Shown here: positions 1-6,607 of the stretch, piece by piece
Position numbering within the stretch: position 1 is the stretch's first letter
Layout: every line of letters starts with the position of its first letter
Source of the DNA: an uncultured Rhodospirillales bacterium
Lineage (GTDB): Bacteria; Pseudomonadota; Alphaproteobacteria; Rhodospirillales; 2-02-FULL-58-16
NCBI GenBank assembly: GCA_913053795.1
Contig: CAJXGZ010000119.1
Location: 1-7,199 of the forward strand
Reading direction: 5' to 3'
DNA: 7,199 nucleotides
Notes under the pieces: model-generated
What the model saw: only the letters and a program-made list of their open reading frames with translations
Database searches by the model: none
Told to the model about the DNA's origin: nothing
Position numbers and translations under genes: made by a program

Positions 1-841
1 TTAAGCCCTTGGGGGGGAATTTGCTTTTTGGCGCTATGCCGATATAGGTGATGCCGAGTTCGTCGGCGAAGGCCACGGACGTTCTTTGCTGAAAGGCGAC
101 GCGCAACATTTCAACGGACAGGGCCGGGTAGATATCGCCGTTGTAAATGAACATGGACGGCACCCGGCGGATAATGCCGTCGACCTCGGGAATCAGTGAA
201 AAAAGACCATGCCCGGCGCCCCCCTCTTCGATGACCGGGATGTTGCGGATCATATCCGGAAGATTATTCAGGAAATCCTTGGGGTCCAATCCTTTCTTCG
301 TCGCCCTCAGGGCGATGGACTTCCTCACCGGCGGCGCGGCCTTGATTTTACGGTCCTCCCAAAACGCGGACTGGCCCAGCACCACCCGGCTATTCTTGAT
401 GACGTCGGCGAAGGCCTTATCGTTGCCCGGCAGAGCGCGCAGCTTTTGTTTCGTTTCTTCGTCTAGCCCGTAGATGGAGTCGGCCACTTCGGACGGATTC
501 ATCCTATCGGGTTCGGCGAAAACCATGTCGAAGGCGACCAAGACCGCTCCCATTTCCATCAGGTTCTCGACCAGCTTGGCGATAATGTTGCGCGGCCACG
601 GCCATTGCCCGACCTCGGCCAGGCTGACCTCGTCCAAATCAATGATGGTCACCGGCTTGGCTTGAGGCGGCGGGATGTCGCGGGGCTTTATTTTTTGGTA
701 ATAATCGAAAGTCTTGAGCCGCAGGAACTCGACCGGATAAGGATCGGTCTTATAGAAAAAAACGGCGAGGGCCAGAAGCGCCAGACCAAGCAGCCTGTCG
801 GCGCCGAATGCGCCCTTTAGAAACCTGAGCGTTCTTTCCAT
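1..841 (-). CDS. CHASE2-domain membrane sensor protein (3' part outside window)
   Basis: The minus strand is open from an ATG at 841-839 to the left edge: 280 codons without a stop. A GGAAG Shine-Dalgarno (849-853 on the plus strand) lies 7 bases before the ATG. The product has a short cytoplasmic N-terminus, one hydrophobic segment (about residues 17-30) and then a typical CHASE2 extracytoplasmic sensor domain. Hallmarks seen: a VTIIDLDE strand (64-71), GQWPWPR (78-84), AFDMVFAEPDR (103-113), VVLGQ (153-157), and AGHG with PEVDGIIRRVP (209-228) followed by YPALSVEML (238-246). In this family CHASE2 is usually followed by two or three membrane helices and a cytoplasmic output domain, in Alphaproteobacteria often a class III adenylate/guanylate cyclase, otherwise a kinase or GGDEF. 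That part lies outside the window, so the output and ligand are unknown. The gene is divergent from the type I secretion operon. The domain call is firm; the enzyme class is not. Confidence 0.87.
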   Translation of the reverse strand, partial: MERTLRFLKGAFGADRLLGLALLALAVFFYKTDPYPVEFLRLKTFDYYQKIKPRDIPPPQAKPVTIIDLDEVSLAEVGQWPWPRNIIAKLVENLMEMGAVLVAFDMVFAEPDRMNPSEVADSIYGLDEETKQKLRALPGNDKAFADVIKNSRVVLGQSAFWEDRKIKAAPPVRKSIALRATKKGLDPKDFLNNLPDMIRNIPVIEEGGAGHGLFSLIPEVDGIIRRVPSMFIYNGDIYPALSVEMLRVAFQQRTSVAFADELGITYIGIAPKSKFPPKGL

Positions 842-988
842 GATTAGTCTTCCGTATGGAATCCGTTTGACTGTTTTACCACACCGGGACGGGAAAACCA
901 GATTAAGACGATTTTATCGCCAATTCACGACATGCCGATTCCAGACAATTATTAACGATATTTTCAGGCTCCATCCTTAGGTTCGAGA
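842..988. other. Divergent intergenic region between CHASE2 gene and secretion operon
   Basis: This gap of about 147 bp should hold the promoters for both divergent genes. It is visibly more AT-rich than the flanking genes, especially 905-965. A TTGACT at 867-872 resembles a -35 box but has no good -10 at 16-18 bp. AT-rich patches at 949-962 could serve as a -10 for the rightward operon without a clear -35. I see no strong inverted repeat or riboswitch-like structure. The only convincing signal is the Shine-Dalgarno of the leftward gene. Confidence 0.4.
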
Positions 989-2974
989 TTGGAGTGGAAT
1001 GAGAAACGGAAATTGACGAAACAACGGCGCAAAAGCAAGGACAGACGGGGCACCGATCGGCGCAGTGAAGCCGGCCAGGCGGAGCCTTCCGTACGCGCAT
1101 GGATCAAGCCCTTCGTCGACCCCCTGGTCCCCATCTTCCGTGAAGTGGTCGCCATGTCCGCTTTCATCAATATTTTGGCGCTGGCGGTGCCCATTTTCGT
1201 GCTCCAGGTTTACGACCGGGTGGTGTTCAGCGGCGGCATCTCCACCCTTTACGGCCTGATCATCGGCATGGCGATCGTTTTGGTGTTTGATTACGTGTTG
1301 CGCATGTCGCGCTCGCGCATCATGCAGACCGTCGCCCTCAGAATCGACGTCGAGGTCGGCCATAAGCTTTTCAACAAGGTGATGTCCCTGCCCCTGCAGA
1401 CGCTGGAAAGCCAGCCCGGCTCGCACTGGACGTCCTTGTTCCGCGACGTCGACGTGGTTCGCAACACGCTCTCCGGGGCCACGGCGGTGCTCATCGCCGA
1501 CCTGCCCTTCGCCATTATGTTCCTCGGAATTATTTTTGTCATCGCCTCGCCCGTCGCCTGGATTTTGCTGATTATCCTGCCCATGTTCATGGCCGTGGCC
1601 TGGCGCTCGGCCACCGTTCTGTCGTCGGCCAACAAGGACGAGCGCGGCACCAGCGTCAGCCGCGACGCCATGGTCTCTGAGATGATCGCAGGACGCACCA
1701 CCATCAAGGCTTTGGCGCTGGACACCGCCATGCGCCCCGTCTGGGAGCTCAAGCACGCCGAAAACATCAAGAACTCCGTCGTGCGCGGCAGCAAGTCCGA
1801 CGGCTACTCCAATCTCGGCGCCTCACTGACCATGATGACGTCGATCTGCCTGACCACCGTCGGCGCCTTGGCGATCGTCGACCAACGGCTGACCATCGGC
1901 GCCCTGATCGCCACCAATATGTTAAGCGGACGGCTTCTCGGCCCCCTCAATCAACTGGTCGGCCAATGGCGCGCCTACGCCGGCTTCCTGCAAGCGGTGG
2001 AGCGGCTGGGAAATATCTTCATGGCCTCCAGCGAGCGCCAGGAAAGCGAGATTGAACTGAAGCGCCCCAAGGGCAACTTGCAAGTTGAAAACATCAGCTT
2101 CTCCTACGCGCCAAACCTTCCGCCGGTAATCAACGGCATTGACCTGACCATCCCCAGCGGCGGCATTACCGCCCTGGTCGGGCGCAACGGCTGCGGCAAG
2201 ACCACCTTGTTGAAGCTTCTCCAGGGCCTCTACAAGCCCAGCAACGGCCGCGTCTTGATCGACAGCGCCGACATCAACCAGTTCTCGCGGCCCGAATTGG
2301 CGAAATGGATCGGCTACGTCCCCCAGGAAAGCATCCTCTTTTCCGGCAGCATTCACGACAACCTGACCCACCGCTTTCCCAACGCCACGGACGAGCAGGT
2401 CGTCAAGGCGTCAACCGAAGCCGGCGCCCATCAATTCATCATCGACATGCCCGACGGTTACGCTTCGGACATCGGCGAGGCGGGACGCCGGCTGTCCGGC
2501 GGCCAGCGCCAACGCATCGCCATCACCCGCGCCTTGATGGGCGACCCGCCGGTGCTGTTGTTCGACGAGCCCTCCAGCAGCCTGGACCGCCAGGCGGAGC
2601 AGGAGTTGCGCAAGACGCTCGCCGAAATGGGCAAGGAGCGCACCATCATCATCGTCACCCACAGCCCGATTTTACTGGCCGCATGCCATAACCTTGTGGC
2701 CCTGGACAAGGGCAAGGTCGCTCTCTCCGGTCCTGCCGATGAAATCCTGCCCCGATTATTTGGATCCGCCCAAAAGGGTCCGCAAAAAGAAAAGCCAAGC
2801 GCCAAGCCCGGCCCCCCAAACAAGCCCGTGGTGAAAGCCATGACGAAGCCAGGCGCGCGCGCTATTCCCAAGCCGCCGCCGATGGCTAAAATCACACCCA
2901 AAAAAGTGATGATGGAAAGGTCGCCCACACCGGGCGCGCCCCCCGATTCGCCACCGAATGCGCCTCGAAAATGA
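989..2974 (+). CDS. Type I secretion system ABC transporter (permease/ATPase, PrtD/HlyB family)
   Basis: Inner-membrane exporter of a type I secretion system, which uses ATP to push an unfolded substrate through a fusion protein and an outer-membrane TolC-like channel. Of 661 residues, 1-50 are basic and lack the C39 peptidase or peptidase-like domain found in HlyB. Residues about 54-320 form the membrane domain, with hydrophobic segments near 56-76, 87-105, 164-184, 187-205 and 275-297. The nucleotide-binding domain has Walker A GRNGCGKTT (398-406), Q-loop Gln446, signature LSGGQ (502-506), Walker B VLLFDE (522-527) with SSLD after it, and switch His558. Residues 593-661 are an unusual low-complexity tail with about 19 prolines and many lysines. 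The start is TTG at 989; no in-frame ATG lies between the upstream stop (953) and the membrane domain, and an AGG lies 7 bases before it. TTG at 1013 is an alternative. The stop overlaps the next gene by 4 bp. Substrate unknown. Confidence 0.93.
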   Translation: MEWNEKRKLTKQRRKSKDRRGTDRRSEAGQAEPSVRAWIKPFVDPLVPIFREVVAMSAFINILALAVPIFVLQVYDRVVFSGGISTLYGLIIGMAIVLVFDYVLRMSRSRIMQTVALRIDVEVGHKLFNKVMSLPLQTLESQPGSHWTSLFRDVDVVRNTLSGATAVLIADLPFAIMFLGIIFVIASPVAWILLIILPMFMAVAWRSATVLSSANKDERGTSVSRDAMVSEMIAGRTTIKALALDTAMRPVWELKHAENIKNSVVRGSKSDGYSNLGASLTMMTSICLTTVGALAIVDQRLTIGALIATNMLSGRLLGPLNQLVGQWRAYAGFLQAVERLGNIFMASSERQESEIELKRPKGNLQVENISFSYAPNLPPVINGIDLTIPSGGITALVGRNGCGKTTLLKLLQGLYKPSNGRVLIDSADINQFSRPELAKWIGYVPQESILFSGSIHDNLTHRFPNATDEQVVKASTEAGAHQFIIDMPDGYASDIGEAGRRLSGGQRQRIAITRALMGDPPVLLFDEPSSSLDRQAEQELRKTLAEMGKERTIIIVTHSPILLAACHNLVALDKGKVALSGPADEILPRLFGSAQKGPQKEKPSAKPGPPNKPVVKAMTKPGARAIPKPPPMAKITPKKVMMERSPTPGAPPDSPPNAPRK

Positions 2975-4260
2975 ACCCGCTCGAAGCCCTCCTCAACCAT
3001 CATCCGTTGCCCACATGGCGTCCTTTGGCGTGGCCGGCGATGATCATGCTTACGCTGACCCTGACCTGGGCCAACTTCGCCAAACTGGAGGAAGTCGCGG
3101 TGGCCCCCGGCACCATCATTCCGAAGGGGCAGATCAAGGTCATTCAGCATCTGGAGGGGGGAATCATAATGGCTATTTTCGCGCGCGAGGGCTCCAGGGT
3201 GAAAAAAGGCGATAAGCTGATTCATCTCAACCTGGCGACAAGCGGCGTCAACAAGGAAGAGCTTCAAGTCCGCCTTGACAGCCAAAAACTCGTCCGCGCC
3301 CGCCTGAAGGCGGAAATTACCGGCAGGCCGATTATATTTCCCGATAGCGTGGCCAAAAGCCTTCCCGCCCAAGTCAAGGCCCAGAAAAGCACCTACCTCG
3401 CCCGTAAGCGCGAGCTCGCCACCAACCTCGCCGTTCTTGAAAATCTCGTCAGGCAGCGCAGTCTTGAAGTCGACGAGCTCAAGGCCAAGATCAAAGCCGC
3501 GAAAAACAGCCTGAGACTCGCCGCCAAGCGCTTGGAAATGTCGAAGACGCTGCTGGCTGAAAAATTAACGCCCAAGATGGAGCACCTGCAATTGGAGGCC
3601 GAAGTCGAAACCCTGCAAGGCGCCCTCAGAAGCCTGATTCCCACCGTGCCGCGCGCCCGCGCCGCCATTGAAGAGGCCCGGGGACGGGTCGAAGAGGAAA
3701 AAAACCGCTTTCGGCGCGAGGCGCAAGAGGAATCCATCAAGACGGAGCAGGCGATTTCGCGAATCACCGAGTTATTGAATGAGGCCACCGAGCAGGGCGC
3801 GCGCTCCGAGATCAGAAGCCCCATCGACGGCATCGTCAAAAAACTGCAGCACAACACCATCGGCGGCGTCGTCAGGCCGGGCGAACCGATCATGGAAATC
3901 GTGCCGTCGGACGTGGAGTTGGTGGTGGAGGCCAAGCTGAAGCTTTTGGACCGCGGCTATGTGAAGGAGGGGCAATCGGTCATGGTCAAACTCTCCACCT
4001 ACGATTACGCCCGATATGGCGGCCTCGATGGAATAGTCGACTTTGTCGCCCCTGATTCGAGCACCGATGAGAACGGCGAGCCCTTCTTCCGCATCCTCGT
4101 TTCAGTGGAGAAAAACTATCTTGGCGAGAGGGAGGGCGTGTTGCCCATCATGGCCGGCATGGAGGCGACCGTGGATATCCACACGGGAGAAAAATCGGTG
4201 ATGGATTATTTGGTTAAACCCGTGCTCAAACTACAACACGAATCTTTCCGGGAGCGGTGA
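2971..4260 (+). CDS. HlyD-family membrane fusion protein of the type I secretion system
   Basis: Periplasmic adaptor that links the ABC exporter to a TolC-like outer-membrane channel. Of 429 residues, a short cytoplasmic N-terminus precedes one membrane anchor (about 17-36). The first half of the lipoyl-like motif follows (IQHLEGGII, 58-66). A long charged helical hairpin, rich in Ala, Glu, Lys, Arg and Leu, covers about 98-275. The second lipoyl half (IRSPIDGIVKKL, 281-292) comes next, and then a beta-barrel region to about 400. The C-terminus (GEKSVMDYLVKPVLKL, 406-421) closely matches the end of typical HlyD/PrtE proteins, so the gene is complete. The ATG overlaps the stop of the ABC gene as ATGA, and no good Shine-Dalgarno is seen, which points to translational coupling and a fixed ratio of the two proteins. 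No outer-membrane factor gene follows; the next gene is convergent. Confidence 0.94.
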   Translation: MNPLEALLNHHPLPTWRPLAWPAMIMLTLTLTWANFAKLEEVAVAPGTIIPKGQIKVIQHLEGGIIMAIFAREGSRVKKGDKLIHLNLATSGVNKEELQVRLDSQKLVRARLKAEITGRPIIFPDSVAKSLPAQVKAQKSTYLARKRELATNLAVLENLVRQRSLEVDELKAKIKAAKNSLRLAAKRLEMSKTLLAEKLTPKMEHLQLEAEVETLQGALRSLIPTVPRARAAIEEARGRVEEEKNRFRREAQEESIKTEQAISRITELLNEATEQGARSEIRSPIDGIVKKLQHNTIGGVVRPGEPIMEIVPSDVELVVEAKLKLLDRGYVKEGQSVMVKLSTYDYARYGGLDGIVDFVAPDSSTDENGEPFFRILVSVEKNYLGEREGVLPIMAGMEATVDIHTGEKSVMDYLVKPVLKLQHESFRER

Positions 4261-4292
4261 GCGGGCGGCGCCGCAAGCCCCGCGCGTTTTTT
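4261..4292 (+). terminator. Possible Rho-independent terminator of the secretion operon
   Basis: Directly after the fusion-protein stop codon, GCGGG (4261-4265) can pair with CCCGC (4279-4283). The enclosed segment is GC-rich and can fold further. A few bases later a run of six Ts follows (4287-4292). It fits the 40-bp gap between two convergent genes. The stem is short and separated from the T run by GCG, so this is a moderate call. The minus strand has no T run here, so it would not serve the Amt-GGDEF gene. Confidence 0.45.
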
Positions 4293-4300
4293 CATCGATG

Positions 4301-6226
4301 CTAAACGTCCGGGGCCGGGGCCGACTCGTCCTGGCCCTCGTAGAAGCGATAGACGCCCTTGCCGGCGAGCTTGGCGGCGTACATGGCGAGATCGGCTTTG
4401 CGAACCAGGGACGCGTCGGTCTCGGCATGGTCAGAGTCAAATTGGATGATCCCGATCGATATGCCCACCGTGGCGCGGCCACCGCCTAATTCCACAGGCT
4501 CGGCAAGCGCATGCAATACCTTCTCGGCGATTACCTGCGGCTCCATCTCGCCCTCGGCGCCCTCAACCAGCAGGCAGAACTCGTCGCCGCCGATGCGCGC
4601 CAGGATGTCCTCTTCGCGCACAAGATTGGCTATACGGCGCGCCACCTCCTTGAGCAGGAGATCTCCACATTCATGACCCATGGTGTCGTTGACGTTCTTG
4701 AAACCATCCAGATCGAAGTAGAGCACGGTCCCGGCGCCGCCGCTGCGCTTAACCCGGGCCAGCGCCCGCCTGACCGCTTCGAAAAACAGCCGCCTGTTGG
4801 CAAGCCCCGTCAGGCTGTCATAGTTGGCGAGCTGGGATAGTTTCCGCATGGCCATCCGACTCCGGCCGGTCTCCAGGTTAAAGCCCTCGAGGACGGCGTT
4901 GTAGAACTTCGATATCCGGGACGCTTCGGTCTCGGGCTCCACCTCCACCGGCTTGGAGAAGTCACGCAGGCGCGCCTGCCGGTCCATCTGCATGATCAAA
5001 TCGAGAGTCGCCGTGCTGGCCCCGTGTTCCGAGATGTTCAACCCGATGCGCTCGTCATCCGGGGTGACGCGCAGCGGGAGCCAAATGTTGACCAAGCGCA
5101 ACAGGGCATAGCCAACGAGGAAGGAATAGGCGCCGATCGCCACGATCCCCTCAAGCTGCGCGCCGAGCTGTTGTGAGCGCGTCAATCCGGTTCCCCAACT
5201 GCCCTCGGGGGCGAGCAGGGCCACCGCCAGAGTGCCCCACACCCCGGCGAACAGGTGGGCCGGCACGGCCCCGATGGCGTCGTCGATCTCCAGGCGCTCG
5301 AGCAGCTTCATGCCGAGCACGCACACCACCCCGCCGACGGCGCCGACCAGCAAGGCGAGCGGCGGCGTCATCAGGTTGGCGGAAGCGGTGATGGCCACCA
5401 GCCCGGCGATTACGCCGTTGATGATGCGGTCCACCACCGGTTTGCCCATGAGCCGCCAGGTGAGGGCCAGCGCCGCCAGACCGCCGGTGGCGCCCGCCAG
5501 GGCGGTATTGATGATGATCTTGGGCACACTGCCGTTGAGGGCGAAGGTGCTGCCGCCGTTGAAGCCGAACCAGCCGAACCAGAGCAGGAACACCCCCAGG
5601 GTGGCGATGGGCAGGCTATGGCCCTCAATGGGGCGGCCTTCAGGGCCGAAGCGGCCGATCCGCGGCCCGAGAACGATGATCGCGGCGAGCGCCATCCAGC
5701 CGGCCACCGAGTGAACCACGGTGGAGCCGGCGAAGTCGATGAACCCCTTGGCTCCCAACCAGCCGACGTAGGCGCCGCTCTCGGCGCCGGCCCAGGCCCA
5801 GTGGCCGGCGACAGGGTAGATGATGGCGGAAATGACCACGGCGGTGATGCAATAGCCGGAAAAGCGCATGCGCTCGGCCACCGCGCCGGAGACGATGGTG
5901 GTGGCGGTGCCGCAGAACATGGCCTGGAAGAAGAAAAATGCGCCGAGAAAGGGCGTGAAATCTCCGCTGAAAAAGAAATAGGAGGAGCCAAACAGGCCGT
6001 TGACGCTGGCCCCGAACATGATCCCGAAGCCGACTAGAACGAACAGGACGTTGGAGATGCAGAAATCCACCAGGTTCTTGATCGCCACGTTAATGCTGTT
6101 CTTGGCCCGCACCATGCCGCTCTCCAGGCAGGTGAAGCCGGCCTGCATCAAGACGACGAGAAACCCGCTCAGCAGCAACCAGCTGATGTTGATGGTGGAG
6201 GTGATTTCCTGTGTTGTAGCAATCAA
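4301..6226 (-). CDS. Ammonium transporter-diguanylate cyclase fusion (Amt-GGDEF)
   Basis: A single 641-residue protein with two complete modules. Residues 1 to about 385 are an Amt/MEP/Rh ammonium channel with about eleven hydrophobic segments. Counterparts of the E. coli AmtB pore residues are visible: FQxxF (100-104), Trp145, Asp164, the twin histidines His172 and His324, Phe222 and Ser226. The conserved Amt cytoplasmic tail follows (ERIGLNISEHG, 392-402). A helical linker (about 405-465) leads to a GGDEF domain (about 466-630) with DSLTGLANRR (470-479), metal-binding FDLDGFK (504-510), an intact GGDEF (546-550), and inhibitory RxxD (Arg537-Asp540) five residues before it. The domain should make c-di-GMP from two GTP in the cytoplasm. 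The predicted role is ammonium sensing, with or without transport, coupled to c-di-GMP. The start is TTG at 6226-6224, because no ATG occurs before the upstream stop at about 6272-6274; the Shine-Dalgarno is poor. It stops with TAG. No glnK lies beside it. Domain calls are firm; coupling is inference. Confidence 0.95.
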   Translation of the reverse strand: MIATTQEITSTINISWLLLSGFLVVLMQAGFTCLESGMVRAKNSINVAIKNLVDFCISNVLFVLVGFGIMFGASVNGLFGSSYFFFSGDFTPFLGAFFFFQAMFCGTATTIVSGAVAERMRFSGYCITAVVISAIIYPVAGHWAWAGAESGAYVGWLGAKGFIDFAGSTVVHSVAGWMALAAIIVLGPRIGRFGPEGRPIEGHSLPIATLGVFLLWFGWFGFNGGSTFALNGSVPKIIINTALAGATGGLAALALTWRLMGKPVVDRIINGVIAGLVAITASANLMTPPLALLVGAVGGVVCVLGMKLLERLEIDDAIGAVPAHLFAGVWGTLAVALLAPEGSWGTGLTRSQQLGAQLEGIVAIGAYSFLVGYALLRLVNIWLPLRVTPDDERIGLNISEHGASTATLDLIMQMDRQARLRDFSKPVEVEPETEASRISKFYNAVLEGFNLETGRSRMAMRKLSQLANYDSLTGLANRRLFFEAVRRALARVKRSGGAGTVLYFDLDGFKNVNDTMGHECGDLLLKEVARRIANLVREEDILARIGGDEFCLLVEGAEGEMEPQVIAEKVLHALAEPVELGGGRATVGISIGIIQFDSDHAETDASLVRKADLAMYAAKLAGKGVYRFYEGQDESAPAPDV

Positions 6227-6398
6227 GACTGTATGCTTACGCCGACTGTAGTTGCCCTCATTATCCGGGCGCTAACCGGTCGTAACAACTAAACCGGCAT
6301 TCCCAGATAACCTTCAAGTCCACGCCGACCATACATAAATTTCACCACCATTTGAATTATTTTCGCCGCGCCGCCATGCGGCGGCCGGATATGGCAAA
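6227..6398. other. Intergenic region upstream of the Amt-GGDEF gene
   Basis: This stretch should hold the leftward promoter of the Amt-GGDEF gene. On the minus strand a TTGAAG with TTTAGT 18 bases later (within about 6290-6320) is a weak sigma-70-like pair. I found no good sigma-54 -24/-12 element (TGGCAC-N5-TTGC type), which is often expected for ammonium genes controlled by NtrC. A 6-bp-stem, 3-base-loop hairpin lies at 6369-6383 without a T run on either strand. No convincing gene is seen on either strand. Confidence 0.35.
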
Positions 6399-6569
6399 AT
6401 GGCGCCGTCCCGGCTCTTGGCGATCGGCCTCGCCGAAACCAGCCGCAAACTCCCCAACCGCGGCGCCAACGGCGCGCCGATCCCCGAAAACCTGGCGAAA
6501 AACCACCGAATGCTCATCCGCATCCACGCCATGTCCTATGAACTGCGCGAAAAAATAATGGCGAAATGA
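6399..6569 (+). CDS. Small hypothetical protein, possibly a gene remnant
   Basis: A 56-codon ORF from ATG 6399 to TGA 6567-6569. The predicted peptide has a protein-like mix: a helical start (SRLLAIGLAETSRKL), a Gly/Pro/Asn turn region, then a charged helical C-terminus (AKNHRMLIRIHAMSYELREK). It looks more natural than the Arg/Ser/Pro-rich overlapping frames. There is no clear Shine-Dalgarno; the frame is open further upstream to a stop at 6336-6338 but without a better start. I do not recognise the family. It could be a small protein, the surviving 3' end of a decayed gene, or chance. It ends 36 bases before the first possible toxin start. Confidence 0.3.
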   Translation: MAPSRLLAIGLAETSRKLPNRGANGAPIPENLAKNHRMLIRIHAMSYELREKIMAK

Positions 6570-6586
6570 GCAAACCTCTATTTTAT

Positions 6587-6607
6587 ATTTGACGTATTAC
6601 GTAAAAT
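6587..6607. promoter_or_regulatory. Near-perfect palindrome at the higB start, probable HigA operator
   Basis: A 21-bp inverted repeat centred on 6597, with 9 of 10 base pairs matching. The core ACGTA-T-TACGT (6592-6602) is perfect and the ATTT/AAAT arms flank it with one mismatch (6591/6603). It overlaps a TTGACG -35-like box (6589-6594) that has TACACT (6612-6617) 17 bp downstream. HigA-type antitoxins repress their own operon by binding palindromes in this position. Both the pairing and the placement are seen directly; binding by this HigA is inferred. Confidence 0.6.

Noticed and set aside
147..820. Several short plus-strand frames near the left edge
   Set aside because: All lie antisense to the CHASE2 reading frame, which shows clear domain hallmarks over 280 codons.
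977..1756. 259-codon minus-strand frame antisense to the ABC exporter
   Set aside because: The product is dominated by Gly, Asp, His and Gln in a way typical of antisense reading of a membrane-domain gene.
2458..3372. 304-codon open frame on the minus strand across the ABC/fusion-protein junction
   Set aside because: It overlaps two firmly identified genes, its product changes composition along its length and has no recognisable domain; it is a shadow of GC-rich codon use.
5255..6037. 260-codon plus-strand frame antisense to the Amt domain
   Set aside because: Low-complexity Gly/Ala/Asp/His-rich product; the Amt frame on the other strand is unmistakable.
6260..6300. Repeated AACCGG elements as a possible regulator site
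   Set aside because: Only short imperfect copies with no regular spacing; not distinguishable from chance.
6369..6383. GC hairpin (CGCCGC-CAT-GCGGCG) as a terminator
   Set aside because: There is no T run after the stem on either strand; it is probably a chance palindrome in GC-rich DNA.
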